A stretch of DNA of 64,000 nucleotides from Rhizobium sp. 16-449-1b (GCF_017741935.1 NZ_JAGHMH010000002.1:1-64000), one strand, 5' to 3'. Shown: positions 36,596-46,455, numbered from the stretch's first letter. The notes: generated by a model from the sequence alone, not told the origin. Numbers and translations: made by a program.

Positions 36596-37381
36596 TCAGC
36601 GCGGATAAAGCTCCGAGGTGCGCCCGGCGAAGTAATAGCCGACGAGGCCGAACCATTCGCGGATCGCCGTCGTCATGTTCTGCGCGTTCCGGTTCGGCTG
36701 GGTGAAATCGAGCGCCAGGCGCTCGTGGCCGTCGGTTCTATAGTCCGTCGGCCACGGCGTCACGTCGATGCCGAGCTTGCGGAAGATCCCGACCGAGCGC
36801 GGCATGTGATAACCGGATGTGATCAGCAGGCAGTTGGAAAGCCCCTGGCTCGCCAGCAGGTCCTTGGTGTTGACGGCGTTTTCAAAGGTGGTCCGCGAGG
36901 TCGCCTCCTGCACCAGACGCTCCTTGGCCACGCCGAACATCGGGAAGAACCGCTCCGCCATGACCGCATCGCCCTCGTAGACACCAGACATCGAACCGTC
37001 GCCACCAGAAACGAGAATGCGCGACTGCGGATACTTCTGCGCCAGCCTCAGCGTCTCGATAAACCGGTCGCCGCCGGCATTCATCTCGATCCCGTGGCGC
37101 GATGTATTGACCTCGTTCTCGAAGCCGCCGCCAAGCACGATCATGCATGTGAGCTCAGCCGGATCTTGCGGCTTGGCGAAGCGATCCTCCAGCCCCTGCA
37201 GAAGGTAGTTGCCCACAGTCGTATAGAGCGTGAGGAAGAGCACCAGCGTGGCGCAGGCGGTCGCGAGCAAGCTGATGATGCGAAAGCGGATCAGTCCCGC
37301 AATCAGCGCGACCAGAATAAGCAGGAAAGCCAGCGACAGCGGCTGGCCGAAAATCCAGACGAGTTTCGAGAAGACAAACAC
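36596..37381 (-). CDS. YdcF/ElyC-family protein (DUF218)
   Basis: A 261-residue inner-membrane protein: two N-terminal helices (LSLAFLLILVALIAGLI and IISLLATACATLVLFLTLYTTVG), then a periplasmic DUF218 domain with MIVLGGGFENEVN, RILVSGGDG and TTFENAVNTKDLL. The E. coli homologue ElyC acts in envelope (peptidoglycan/undecaprenyl) metabolism. The precise reaction is unknown. It is leftward and ends 15 bp from the convergent secreted protein gene. Confidence 0.87.
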   Translation of the reverse strand: MFVFSKLVWIFGQPLSLAFLLILVALIAGLIRFRIISLLATACATLVLFLTLYTTVGNYLLQGLEDRFAKPQDPAELTCMIVLGGGFENEVNTSRHGIEMNAGGDRFIETLRLAQKYPQSRILVSGGDGSMSGVYEGDAVMAERFFPMFGVAKERLVQEATSRTTFENAVNTKDLLASQGLSNCLLITSGYHMPRSVGIFRKLGIDVTPWPTDYRTDGHERLALDFTQPNRNAQNMTTAIREWFGLVGYYFAGRTSELYPR

Positions 37382-37451
37382 GCGGGGCCTCCGTTCCTGC
37401 TTCGGTTCTGGAACGACGTCTAGCTGATTCGCGCTGACGATGATGCGACGA

Positions 37452-38171
37452 TCACTTCGCGCGCTGGACCGACGCGCGCGCGGCAGCCGACTGGTTGAAC
37501 CGCCGCTGCAGCGGCTTCGGGATCAGCAGAGCGGCCAGCGCGATCAGCATCGCGAAGGCGGCGACCACCCAAAGTGCTGAGGCACCCGCGACCTGCGTCA
37601 GCAGCGCGCCGGCTATGGCGCCGAGCAGCATGCCGAGCCAGGGGACGATCTGGATCGTCCAGTCGAGCTGGCGATCCCCGATCAGAAAGCGGCCGATGCC
37701 GCGCCCGAAACGCGACAACGCCCCGGTCACATAGGTGAGCCCGATCGGCAACCCCTCGATATGCTCCACCGCGGCATTCACCATCCCCATGGAGGCAACG
37801 ATCAGGTAGAAGCGGGGGAGCACAAGGCCGGGCTCGCTCATCAGCGAGGCGCCCGCCAGCATCAACCCGACGCAGCCGAGCACCACGAAAACCCGCCGCT
37901 CGGCGAAATGCGCAAGCACGATCCCGGCGGCATTGCTGAGCACGAAGACGATGATCGCCGCGATCAACACGGCCGCATGCCCGAAGTTGCCAGCCCCAAG
38001 CGAAAGCGCCGCCCGCGTCGTATTCCCGGTCATGAACGACACGAAGTCACCGCTCAAAACCAACCCCGTCGCATCCGTCATCCCCGCGAGAAACGAAATC
38101 GCCCCCGCGAGCACAAGCCCGGTCGCGGTCCGGCGTGTGTGAATGATGCGGCGTCGTCTTTGTCGTGTCAT
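37452..38171 (-). CDS. DUF1275 (YoaK-type) membrane protein
   Basis: A 239-residue protein with six hydrophobic helices. The family pattern is AISFLAGMTDATGLVLSGDFVSFMTGNTTRAALSLGAG at the N-terminus and GLPIGLTYVTGALSRFGRGIGRFL in the middle. DUF1275 proteins are proposed transporters, without a proven substrate. The start MTRQRRRRIIHT was chosen because the upstream extension is not part of the family. Confidence 0.83.
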   Translation of the reverse strand: MTRQRRRRIIHTRRTATGLVLAGAISFLAGMTDATGLVLSGDFVSFMTGNTTRAALSLGAGNFGHAAVLIAAIIVFVLSNAAGIVLAHFAERRVFVVLGCVGLMLAGASLMSEPGLVLPRFYLIVASMGMVNAAVEHIEGLPIGLTYVTGALSRFGRGIGRFLIGDRQLDWTIQIVPWLGMLLGAIAGALLTQVAGASALWVVAAFAMLIALAALLIPKPLQRRFNQSAAARASVQRAK

Positions 38172-38493
38172 GGGTGGGGTCCGGGACGCTGAAATGGTGC
38201 CAGAGACCGTGAGCCTCGCGGCGTGAAAAGGGCTTTTTGAAAATGCTGGCAAAGCATACGCCCGAGATGGCGGAGAACGCAATTCGGTTGGTCGGATGAT
38301 TTAGTCGAGAACTAAAGGAGGAAAATTAGTGGAGCTAAGCGGGGACCCGGTCTGAAATGGCGAAAAACTCCCGCAGATAACGTGATTTGCGCGGTTTGAA
38401 ATATTGATTCAAGCGCGAGATTCCCGCAGCAATCCGCCACCATTTCGGCGGCAAGAATAGGGGCAAGCACCGCCGAGTGACTGGCGAGGCCAT
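38172..38493. other. Gap left of the tRNA-Ala insert
   Basis: The 322-bp gap holds the promoter side of DUF1275 and, at 38329-38343, the outer copy of the tRNA-Ala 3'-end repeat. Between this copy and the HEPN gene are a hairpin CCGCC-ACCATTT-CGGCGG (near 38435) and two CTCCCGCAG/TTCCCGCAG repeats, but no integrase or other gene. Confidence 0.6.
38329..38343. repeat. Duplicate of the tRNA-Ala 3' end (distal att-like site)
   Basis: GTGGAGCTAAGCGGG is identical over 15 bp to 39667-39681, the 3' end of the tRNA-Ala gene (minus strand). Together they bound 1.34 kb of AT-richer DNA. Confidence 0.75.
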
Positions 38494-39546
38494 TTAGGTT
38501 TTTGACACCGAGACGTTGTAGGTGACATCATACCTTCCTAATTCGACAAAGCGCTGGAGGGTTTTCAGCGAGAGGGCATATGTGAACGCAGCGATATCGA
38601 AGGGCATCGTGTTCGAATGTTTGACACCGTTAAAGCCAAACAGGTTTCGGCTATCAAATGAGTACGGAAGCGCAACATTGCCGTGGAAGAGTGCATTTCG
38701 GTATTTGTAAAGTTCACGAAACTTACCAACAATTTGGTCGTGGTTTTCATCTAGCAAAGCGAGCAGTCGCAATTCCAAAGCCCCGCTGTTTGCCTTGTCT
38801 GACGTTGTCGAAAGCATCGCTTCAATTGAGGCCAATGACCACATGAAAGTAACCAGCGGATTTCGCGAGGATCTAAAAGTTTGAGAAACGTAGCTCAAGC
38901 CCTTCATGAACTGCGACTTTGGTTCTCCGGCTATCTCTTTCGGCTTCGCCCACAGGAAATCAAATACTGTTCTTGGAGATAGTTTCCGCAATCCAACGTC
39001 AGACGCAAAAGGTGTACGCGCACCCAGGCCCATTTTGAACCCTTCCGATGTCGCGGTGCCGCCTCCGTTGTGCGAAGCAATGCGATGGGTCGAGACCCCA
39101 AGCGGATCCGCCAGATGCGCAGCAACCAATATTGAGTATGCCTTCAGCTCGAAATCACGAACTAATTCGCCATGAAACATCGTGCCTTTGGAACGACGGA
39201 CAGCCTGTTCCACGTCAATTCGTTTGTAGCGGTCATCCGCCTTGATCTGCGCGATTATAAGCTTGCGAGCTCGCTCAGAGTAGGTCGCAACGAGTTTGCG
39301 ATCTAAGGTGATTTGGAAAACGAGAACTTTCGAGGTGTCCGTTATCGTATCGATGTTTGTAGCAAGTTTCCTAAGGTAGCTGCCTTCGCGCTGTTCAATG
39401 GTGAGGGTGGAATGAGGCGCGTGTTCCATTGCGACCTGCCCGCTCATGCTGAGAACCGGCCCCCAATCAGAAAAGTCCTCCTGCCGCCCAAAAATCTTCT
39501 GCGACAAGGCAATGAACTCATACTTTTCGTTCAACAATGTCTTCAT
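38494..39546 (-). CDS. Orphan HEPN-domain protein (ApeA-HEPN-like), putative RNase/defence
   Basis: A 350-residue protein of visibly lower GC than its surroundings. No named gene is recognised. The C-terminal part matches the pattern of Apea-like HEPN domains: a helix VTFMWSLASIEAMLS, a middle helix LELRLLALL, and the RNase motif R-x4-H at Arg283/His288 in YKYRNALFHGN. The N-terminal 240 residues are not recognised and could be the sensing part. HEPN RNases with such architecture act in abortive infection against phage. It is the only gene in a small insert directly downstream of tRNA-Ala on the same strand. No clear ribosome site is present. Function is an inference. Confidence 0.7.
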   Translation of the reverse strand: MKTLLNEKYEFIALSQKIFGRQEDFSDWGPVLSMSGQVAMEHAPHSTLTIEQREGSYLRKLATNIDTITDTSKVLVFQITLDRKLVATYSERARKLIIAQIKADDRYKRIDVEQAVRRSKGTMFHGELVRDFELKAYSILVAAHLADPLGVSTHRIASHNGGGTATSEGFKMGLGARTPFASDVGLRKLSPRTVFDFLWAKPKEIAGEPKSQFMKGLSYVSQTFRSSRNPLVTFMWSLASIEAMLSTTSDKANSGALELRLLALLDENHDQIVGKFRELYKYRNALFHGNVALPYSFDSRNLFGFNGVKHSNTMPFDIAAFTYALSLKTLQRFVELGRYDVTYNVSVSKT

Positions 39547-39664
39547 CGTACCAATGCATGACAGAGGCTTATAAAACTTGGTCTGAAGTGTTGGTCTGAG
39601 TTGTTTCGGAAGACTATATGTAACGATTTGATTTCATTGTGAAATCTGTACGCTTGGGAGAATT

Positions 39665-39740
<76 letters not shown>

Positions 39741-39809
39741 ATCAGGGTGGACCGGTTTGTGCCGGGCCTGGGATGCTTCGCGAAGCGCTTGTCCTCGGGA
39801 AGTGGCGGC

Positions 39810-39838
39810 TTAATACGTGCGGTTTTCGCAGATGGCAA
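39810..39838 (-). promoter_or_regulatory. Predicted promoter of tRNA-Ala
   Basis: On the minus strand -35 TTGCCA (39838-39833) and -10 TATTAA (39815-39810) are 17 bp apart, about 70 bp before the tRNA. Confidence 0.6.
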
Positions 39839-39842
39839 GCCT

Positions 39843-39879
39843 AAAAAAACGGCCCGGTGAATTTTTCTTGCCCGGGCCG
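39843..39879 (-). terminator. Rho-independent terminator of the TIGR02300 gene
   Basis: CGGCCCGG and CCGGGCCG pair (39872-39879 with 39850-39857) and the minus strand continues into seven T residues. Confidence 0.85.
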
Positions 39880-39893
39880 ATCCTTGTTCGAAA

Positions 39894-40286
39894 TCAGACG
39901 TCTTCTTCGTCGCCGGTCACGCCGATGATGTCGCTCATGTCGTCATCGTCGTCGTCTTCGTCGGCTTCGAGGAAGGTGTCGTCGTCGTCATCGCCTTCGA
40001 TTTCGACGTCGTCGTCGCCCATGTCAGGGATATCGTCGCCGGATGCATCGCCGTCTGCGTCCTCGAGCGAGACCAGTTCGACTTCCGTGCTTTCGGTATC
40101 GACTTCGGCCACTTCTTCCTCTTCCTGCGCGGCTTCAGCAGCGGCCGCAGCCGAGCTTTCGACGAAGAAGGAGAGCGGGTAGGTCTTGCCCGTGTAAGGA
40201 GAAACGATCGGGTTCCGGTTCAGGTCGTAGAATTTCTTGCCGGTTTCCGGATCGGTACGCTTGGTTCCAAGTTCAGCTTTCGCCAC
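39894..40286 (-). CDS. TIGR02300-family protein
   Basis: A 130-residue alphaproteobacterial protein. The N-terminal half is conserved (KAELGTKRTDPETGKKFYDLNRNPIVSPYTGKTYPLSFF) and the C-terminal half is extremely acidic, with runs of Asp and Glu. The family has no known function. The GTG at 40286 is the start that yields the family N-terminus; the open frame upstream lacks similarity to it. A terminator follows and then tRNA-Ala. Confidence 0.88.
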   Translation of the reverse strand: MAKAELGTKRTDPETGKKFYDLNRNPIVSPYTGKTYPLSFFVESSAAAAAEAAQEEEEVAEVDTESTEVELVSLEDADGDASGDDIPDMGDDDVEIEGDDDDDTFLEADEDDDDDDMSDIIGVTGDEEDV

Positions 40287-40542
40287 TGTTGAGCCTCGTG
40301 ATCGTGAGAATGGCCGAACCTGAGTTCGGCAAATGCCGTTGAAACCGGCGTTCTGTTCGGAATTTATAAGCCGGTCCCCATAATCGTTGCGGGCCGCCAT
40401 GTCAAAGCCTAACTTCATGTGCCGCCACCGCAAGCGCGCCCCGCGTCGCGGATGACCGGGCCGACGCTTTGTGCTAGTGAGCCGCGAATACTCGATGGGC
40501 AACGTGACGCCGGCAGGTTCCGGCAGCAGACGGATGGGCGAC

Positions 40543-41190
40543 ATGTATCAGCCACCGCATTTCAGGGAAGACGACCTCGGCGTCCAGCACGCGCTGATCA
40601 GGGCGCATCCGCTCGGTCTTTTGATCACCACCGGCGCCTCCGGCCTGATGGCCAATTCCGTGCCCTTTCATCTCGATGCGGCGGCGTCCGAAAAGGGTAC
40701 GCTTCGGCTGCATCTGGCCAAGGCCAATCCGCAATGGCGCGATCTCCAAGATGGCGCCGAGTTGCTTGTCGTCTTCCAGGGCGCCGACAGCTATGTCACG
40801 CCCTCCTGGTATGAGACCAAGCGCGAAACCGGCAAGGTGGTGCCGACCTGGAACTACGCTATGGTGCAGGTGCGCGGCACCGCCCGCGTCATCGACGACG
40901 CCGATTGGCTCTTGGCGCAGATCACGGCGCTGACCGCGCAACACGAGACGCCGCGTGAAAAGCCTTGGGCCGTCAGCGATGCGCCGGATGCCTATGTGAA
41001 GGCGCAGATGAAGGGCATCGTCGGCGTCGAGATCGAGATCGCCGCCATCGAAGGCAAGTGGAAGGTCAGCCAGAACCGGCCGATCGCCGACCGCGAAGGG
41101 GTCGCGGCGGGGCTCGGCGAAACGGCGGGCCAGGACGAGATGACTGATCTCGTGCGCCGCTATGGCGGCCTCGCTGACGCCGGCAAATAG
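40543..41190 (+). CDS. FMN-binding PaiB-type negative regulator
   Basis: A 215-residue split-barrel flavin-binding protein of the PaiB family: [29 protein letters not shown] at the N-terminus, [40 protein letters not shown] and the end [18 protein letters not shown]. In Bacillus, PaiB affects sporulation and protease genes; in proteobacteria its role is unclear. The nearest ATG (40543) was used; an ATG nine bases upstream is possible. It stands where aroA is commonly found in front of cmk-rpsA. Confidence 0.87.
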   Translation: MYQPPHFREDDLGVQHALIRAHPLGLLITTGASGLMANSVPFHLDAAASEKGTLRLHLAKANPQWRDLQDGAELLVVFQGADSYVTPSWYETKRETGKVVPTWNYAMVQVRGTARVIDDADWLLAQITALTAQHETPREKPWAVSDAPDAYVKAQMKGIVGVEIEIAAIEGKWKVSQNRPIADREGVAAGLGETAGQDEMTDLVRRYGGLADAGK

Positions 41191-41264
41191 AGTTCAGACA
41201 CCGGCCGAGCGAGATCGGCCGACAGCAATGCCCTGAGAATATCGGGCGGGATAGAAAGACGAGC

Positions 41265-41915
41265 ATGCCGACCAGTTCAGACCATTTTGTCATCGCCATC
41301 GATGGACCGGCCGCCGCCGGCAAGGGCACGCTGTCGCGCCGCATCGCCGAGACCTATGGCTTCCACCATCTCGACACCGGCCTGACCTACCGCGCCACCG
41401 CCAAGGCGCTGCTCGATGCCAGCCTGCCGCTCGATGACGAGCTTACGGCGGAAAAAATGGCCCGCGAGGTTGAACTCGCCGGCCTCGATCGCGATATCCT
41501 GTCGAAGCATGAGATCGGCGAAGCCGCCTCGAAGATCGCGGTGATGCCGTCGGTGCGTCGCGCGCTGGTCGAGGCGCAGCGCAGGTTTTCGGAGCGCACG
41601 CCGGGCACGGTGCTGGATGGGCGTGACATCGGTACGGTGGTCTGCCCGCAGGCACCGGTGAAGCTTTATGTGACGGCATCGGCGGAAGTGCGCGCAAGGC
41701 GCCGTTTCGACGAGATCAAGGCAAAAGGGATCGCCGCCGATTTCGCGGCGATTTTCGAAGACGTCAAGCGACGCGACGAACGCGACATGGGACGGGCCGA
41801 CAGCCCTTTGAAGCCAGCCGAAGACGCGCACTTGCTTGATACGTCGGAAATGAGTATAGAAGCCGCGTTTCAAGCCGCGAAATCGGTCATCGATGCGGCC
41901 CTGAAACGAAACTAG
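41265..41915 (+). CDS. cmk: Cytidylate kinase
   Basis: Phosphorylates CMP and dCMP with ATP. The 216-residue protein has the P-loop [23 protein letters not shown], the CMP-binding [15 protein letters not shown], and [30 protein letters not shown]. Standard length. It precedes rpsA by 168 bp, the conserved cmk-rpsA arrangement. Confidence 0.96.
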   Translation: MPTSSDHFVIAIDGPAAAGKGTLSRRIAETYGFHHLDTGLTYRATAKALLDASLPLDDELTAEKMAREVELAGLDRDILSKHEIGEAASKIAVMPSVRRALVEAQRRFSERTPGTVLDGRDIGTVVCPQAPVKLYVTASAEVRARRRFDEIKAKGIAADFAAIFEDVKRRDERDMGRADSPLKPAEDAHLLDTSEMSIEAAFQAAKSVIDAALKRN

Positions 41916-42083
41916 GATTTGAGGCGTTCCGCCAGGCTTTGCCCGGAGTGCCTCGAACAAAAGCCTGAAATTCCGTCCAAGCGCCGGATTGCCTTCGATG
42001 AGAGGGCGGACGGGGATCAGGCTCATTCAACACGAACCAACCGGCGCATACGTGTCCAAAGATTCGGACACGCAGGAGATTTC

Positions 42084-43784
42084 ATGTCAGTAGCTACTCC
42101 CTCTCGCGAAGATTTCGCGGCCCTTCTGGAAGAATCCTTTGCCAAGAACGATCTGGCTGAAGGCTATGTAACCAAGGGTATCGTAACGGCAATCGAGAAG
42201 GACTCCGCCGTTGTCGACGTTGGCCTCAAGGTCGAAGGTCGCATTCTGCTCAAGGAATTCGGCGCCAAGGCCAAGGACGGCACGCTCAAGGTCGGCGACG
42301 AAGTCGAAGTTTACGTTGAGCGCATCGAAAACGCTCTCGGCGAAGCTGTTCTGTCGCGCGAAAAGGCTCGCCGCGAAGAGAGCTGGGTCAAGCTCGAAGC
42401 CAAGTTCGAAGCTGGTGAGCGCGTTGAAGGCGTTATCTTCAACCAGGTCAAGGGCGGCTTCACGGTTGACCTCGACGGCGCGATTGCCTTCCTGCCGCGT
42501 TCGCAGGTCGACATCCGTCCGATCCGCGACGTTACCCCGCTGATGCACAACCCGCAGCCCTTCGAAATCCTCAAGATGGACAAGCGTCGCGGCAACATCG
42601 TCGTATCGCGTCGTACGGTTCTGGAAGAATCCCGTGCCGAGCAGCGTTCTGAAATCGTTCAGAACCTCGAAGAAGGCCAGGTTGTTGACGGCGTCGTCAA
42701 GAACATCACCGATTACGGTGCGTTCGTTGACCTCGGCGGCATCGACGGTCTGCTGCACGTCACCGACATGGCATGGCGCCGTGTGAACCATCCGTCGGAA
42801 ATCCTGTCCATTGGCCAGCAGGTCAAGGTTCAGATCATCCGCATCAACCAGGAAACCCACCGCATCTCGCTCGGCATGAAGCAGCTCGAGTCGGATCCGT
42901 GGGATGGCATCCAGGCCAAGTATCCGGAAGGCAAGAAGATCTCCGGTACCGTCACGAACATCACCGACTACGGTGCGTTCGTCGAGCTGGAGCCGGGCAT
43001 CGAAGGCCTGATCCACATCTCGGAAATGTCCTGGACCAAGAAGAACGTACACCCCGGCAAGATCCTGTCCACGAGCCAGGAAGTCGAAGTCGTCGTTCTC
43101 GAAGTCGATCCGTCCAAGCGTCGTATTTCGCTCGGCCTCAAGCAGACCCTGGAAAACCCGTGGGCGGCATTCGCTCGCAACCATCCGGCCGGCACTGAAG
43201 TCGAAGGCGAAGTCAAGAACAAGACCGAATTCGGCCTGTTCATCGGCCTCGACGGCGATGTTGACGGCATGGTTCACCTGTCGGATCTCGACTGGAACCG
43301 TCCGGGCGAACAGGTCATCGAAGAATACAACAAGGGCGATGTCGTCAAGGCTGTCGTTCTCGATGTAGACGTCGAAAAGGAGCGCATCTCGCTCGGCATC
43401 AAGCAGCTCGGCAAGGACTCGGTTGGCGAAGCTGCCGCTTCCGGCGACCTGCGCAAGAACGCTGTTGTTTCGGCTGAAGTCATCGCCGTCAACGACGGTG
43501 GCATCGAAGTGAAGCTCGTAGACCACGAAGACATCACCTCGTTCATCCGCCGCGCTGACCTCGCTCGCGATCGCGACGACCAGCGTCCGGAGCGTTTCTC
43601 GGTTGGCCAGACGGTTGACGCTCGCGTCACCAACTTCTCGAAGAAGGACCGCAAGGTCATGCTTTCGATCAAGGCTCTGGAAATCGCTGAAGAGAAGGAA
43701 GCCGTTGCTCAGTTCGGTTCGTCCGACTCTGGCGCTTCGCTCGGCGACATCCTCGGCGCGGCTCTGAAGAACCGCGGCGAATAA
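42084..43784 (+). CDS. rpsA: 30S ribosomal protein S1
   Basis: The 566-residue protein contains six S1 RNA-binding repeats, which can be followed by recurring GxxVxGxVxxxxxxGxFVxL and HISEMSW/HLSDLDW patterns (for example VDGVVKNITDYGAFVDLGGIDGLLHVTDMAWRR). S1 helps the ribosome bind mRNA. ATG at 42084 follows GCAGGAGATTTC; a hairpin GTGTCC/GGACAC lies just upstream (42052-42071). A strong terminator follows. Confidence 0.97.
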   Translation: MSVATPSREDFAALLEESFAKNDLAEGYVTKGIVTAIEKDSAVVDVGLKVEGRILLKEFGAKAKDGTLKVGDEVEVYVERIENALGEAVLSREKARREESWVKLEAKFEAGERVEGVIFNQVKGGFTVDLDGAIAFLPRSQVDIRPIRDVTPLMHNPQPFEILKMDKRRGNIVVSRRTVLEESRAEQRSEIVQNLEEGQVVDGVVKNITDYGAFVDLGGIDGLLHVTDMAWRRVNHPSEILSIGQQVKVQIIRINQETHRISLGMKQLESDPWDGIQAKYPEGKKISGTVTNITDYGAFVELEPGIEGLIHISEMSWTKKNVHPGKILSTSQEVEVVVLEVDPSKRRISLGLKQTLENPWAAFARNHPAGTEVEGEVKNKTEFGLFIGLDGDVDGMVHLSDLDWNRPGEQVIEEYNKGDVVKAVVLDVDVEKERISLGIKQLGKDSVGEAAASGDLRKNAVVSAEVIAVNDGGIEVKLVDHEDITSFIRRADLARDRDDQRPERFSVGQTVDARVTNFSKKDRKVMLSIKALEIAEEKEAVAQFGSSDSGASLGDILGAALKNRGE

Positions 43785-43812
43785 TCGCCAGCCGTCAGGC
43801 TTGAAGAATAAG

Positions 43813-43845
43813 AGAACCCGCCGGAGCGATCCGGCGGGTTCTTTC
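43813..43845. terminator. Rho-independent terminator after rpsA
   Basis: AGAACCCGCCGGA (43813-43825) pairs perfectly over 13 bp with TCCGGCGGGTTCT (43830-43842), with a 4-nt loop and T residues after it. It can also serve the convergent gene. Confidence 0.88.
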
Positions 43846-43889
43846 GTTTGGGGAATTGTTCGTGGTGTCCAACAGCCGTTTCGGCTGGT

Positions 43890-45506
43890 CTATTCCCAGC
43901 CGACCATGCGCCGGTAGCGCGCATAGGCCTCATCGCTCGCCGGCGCCATCGGCAGGCCGGGACCCGGCAGCATCAGGATGGGCTCGCCCGCCTCGTCAAG
44001 CATGGGTGCCGCGATCGCGGATTGCTGCGCGGCCATGAATGCAGTGTCGTCGCTGTCATCCGCGCCAAGGGCCGGCTCCTCAGGCGTCTCCGCCTCGTCC
44101 GCGCCATCCTGTTCTGCGTCTTCGTTCTCGTCGCCCTGGTCGACATTGCCGTTGTGGTCCTCGCGGTTCATCTCGCGCGAACCGGCATCGTCGGTCTCGT
44201 CCTTGGCGAAGTCATAGGGCTGCGGCGCATAGGGCACGCCCTCGATGACCTTCATCAGAACCGGCGCGTAGGTGGCGTCGATCATCTGCCGCGTTGCCGA
44301 TGGCGTGTCTGTATCCGCCTGTGCCGGCTGCCGTGCGGCCGCCTGCGCTGCCACGGCCTCCAGCGGCGAGGGGGCTGCCTGTGCTGTCATCGGCTTCGCC
44401 AGCCCGTTCGCGATCAGCATCTGCTCGGCCGGGCGCTTCAGGTTGTCAGGGATGTCGGCGATCAGCGTGTCGTCGAGCAGGACGTCGATATCGACCGCCG
44501 GCTCGACGTCCGCCGCCTCGAGCAGCGTCTCGGTCGCCTGATCGCGGATGATGACCACGATCATGTCGGTCTCGTCCTTCGACAGCGAAGCCGGAATGCC
44601 GACCCAGCTCTTCGGGATGATTGGATCGGCCTTGGTGTCGCGCGCGGCTGTCGGCTCAGCCGCGACCTCGGTTGCTTCGGCTTCGGCCGGGAGAGCGGAT
44701 GCTTCCGCTGCGACAGGCGCTTCCGCCGTTTCGTCGGCCGAAAGCGTGGCGTTTGCGGCAGTCATCGCTGCCTTCGGCTCCGCCCGATCGGCGATGGGAG
44801 CCATGGGTGCCTCGTCGGTCACGGCGGCCTGCACGGTCACGTCGCTTTCGTGGCCAGTGGTCCCAGCTGCCGCCGCCGACGTCGGCGCATTCCTGGCTCC
44901 AGCGCTCTCGGTCGCTGCGGTCGCGGCGCGGGGCGCTGATGTGACCGTATCGCGATGCAGGCTGATCTCCGGCCGCTGTTCCGGGCGGACAGGCGAACCA
45001 TCGTTCTGGCTGTAGGATTTGAGAACGGCGCGTGTCGCGAGATCGCGATCCCTGGTGCCGATGGTTTCGAGATAGGCGGCGATGCGCGTCGCGGCAGGGC
45101 CTGCCGGGTTCTGCAGCGCTTCGGCAAGCAGCCGCAGCGGGATGGCGTGGCCCTGGGCGGCCAGCTGGCGCTCGATCACTTCGATCTTGGCGGCCGGCAG
45201 TTTCTGGATCGCGTCCGCCAGCCGCGATGCGAAGACGAGGTCCGGCTCGTTATCGTCGCGCGGCTGGGAGAGCGCCTCTCCGGTGGCGGTCAGCACGTTA
45301 AGCAGCGCCTCTACCATGCGGGCGCGAACGGCAAGCAGCAGGATGTTGAGCTTGGCGGTGGCGCCGGATGTCAGGTCCGGGCTCTCGACCTGGTTGACCG
45401 GCGCAACCGCGGTGACGCTGCGCACGATGTCGCTGGCGCTCAGCGCCGAGGTGGAGCCTTGCGAGGGGAAGCTTGAGCTTGACGCTGCACGAACCGGAGA
45501 CAACAT
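43890..45506 (-). CDS. Large Ala/Asp/Glu-rich protein of unknown function (538 aa)
   Basis: I do not recognise this protein. Residues 1-170 are fairly ordered, with predicted helices (TAKLNILLLAVRARMVEALLNVLTATGEALS; LADAIQKLPAAKIEVIERQLAAQG). Residues 190-300 are low-complexity Ala/Glu/Thr. A block PKSWVGIPASLSKDETDMIVVIIRDQATETLLEAADVEP and RPAEQMLIANGLAKPM follows, then a very acidic stretch and a C-terminal LPGPGLPMAPASDEAYARYRRMVGWE. No signal peptide or membrane helix. The strong codon periodicity and single frame support a real gene. The general build, with an Ala/Glu-rich middle, resembles FliK-type or scaffold proteins, but that is a guess. Confidence 0.75.
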   Translation of the reverse strand: MLSPVRAASSSSFPSQGSTSALSASDIVRSVTAVAPVNQVESPDLTSGATAKLNILLLAVRARMVEALLNVLTATGEALSQPRDDNEPDLVFASRLADAIQKLPAAKIEVIERQLAAQGHAIPLRLLAEALQNPAGPAATRIAAYLETIGTRDRDLATRAVLKSYSQNDGSPVRPEQRPEISLHRDTVTSAPRAATAATESAGARNAPTSAAAAGTTGHESDVTVQAAVTDEAPMAPIADRAEPKAAMTAANATLSADETAEAPVAAEASALPAEAEATEVAAEPTAARDTKADPIIPKSWVGIPASLSKDETDMIVVIIRDQATETLLEAADVEPAVDIDVLLDDTLIADIPDNLKRPAEQMLIANGLAKPMTAQAAPSPLEAVAAQAAARQPAQADTDTPSATRQMIDATYAPVLMKVIEGVPYAPQPYDFAKDETDDAGSREMNREDHNGNVDQGDENEDAEQDGADEAETPEEPALGADDSDDTAFMAAQQSAIAAPMLDEAGEPILMLPGPGLPMAPASDEAYARYRRMVGWE

Positions 45507-45735
45507 GGCATGCTTCCTCTTTCGTAAAATGCGCTGAAGCAGGTTACAGGAAAGCCGCGTTCATCGGGCTGTTCGCATTCTCCGGCGGTTTCGCGTGCCT
45601 GGAGGACGCTGCATCGCGCCACGGAATGCTCAGAAGTTAATGAGCATCCTAGTGATTCACTGTTAACGAAGCACTAATCTTTCGGTGCGTGGCGGCACAC
45701 TTAGGCTTTGCGTGGTGAGAAGCCGGCAAGCAATC

Positions 45736-46362
45736 TCAGCTGTGCGCGAAAATATCCGTCTCGTCCCAGCCGAGCAGATCGAGCTTGGCGCGGGTGGGGA
45801 GAAAGGCGAAGCATGCGGTCGCATGCTCAAACCGCCCGTCGCGAATGAGGCGGTGGGTGAGCTTGTCGCGCAGCGCGTGCAGATAGAGCACATCGGACGC
45901 CGCATATTCGAGCTGCGCCTGCGACAGCGTCTCCGCGCCCCAGTCGGAGGATTGCTGCGTCTTGGAGATATCAACCTCGAGCATCTCCTTGAGATTGTCC
46001 TTCAGCCCGTGCCGGTCCGTATAGGTGCGGCAGAGGCGCGAGGCGATCTTGGTGCAGAACACCGGCTGCGTCGTCACGCCGAAAGCATTAAAGAGCACGG
46101 CGATGTCGAAGCGACCGTAATGGAAGATCTTCTCGTGCGTCGGATCAGAAAGAAGCGCCACAAGGTTTGGCGCCTCCGTTTGGCCGGCCGCGATGCGGAT
46201 CACGTCGGCGGAGCCGTCGCCCGGCGACAGCTGGACGACGCAAAGCCGATCGCGGCGCGGCACGAGGCCGAGCGTTTCGGTATCGATCGCGATCGCGCCG
46301 GTATAGCGGGCTGCATCGGCGGCGGAAATGTCGCCTTCGTGGTAACGGATCGTCGCGGCCAT
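45736..46362 (-). CDS. Ribonuclease D-like 3'-5' exonuclease
   Basis: A 208-residue DEDDy exonuclease lacking the HRDC domains of full RNase D. ExoI is AIAIDTETLGLV, ExoII FHYGRFDIAVLFNAFG and ExoIII LEYAASDVLYLHAL (Y-x3-D). Short forms of this type are usual in Rhizobiales and are annotated as RNase D; their RNA substrates are not well known. The start MAATIRYHEGDIS was chosen since the extension is not conserved and the ATG stands at 46362. Confidence 0.9.
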   Translation of the reverse strand: MAATIRYHEGDISAADAARYTGAIAIDTETLGLVPRRDRLCVVQLSPGDGSADVIRIAAGQTEAPNLVALLSDPTHEKIFHYGRFDIAVLFNAFGVTTQPVFCTKIASRLCRTYTDRHGLKDNLKEMLEVDISKTQQSSDWGAETLSQAQLEYAASDVLYLHALRDKLTHRLIRDGRFEHATACFAFLPTRAKLDLLGWDETDIFAHS

Positions 46363-46455
46363 GCTGTCGTCTTTCGCTGAGTAATGATGTTCTGGCGCTA
46401 TATAGACCCGAAAGCGGCGATCGCAAACCACGCCATTTGGCGCGGGTGGCGCCGA

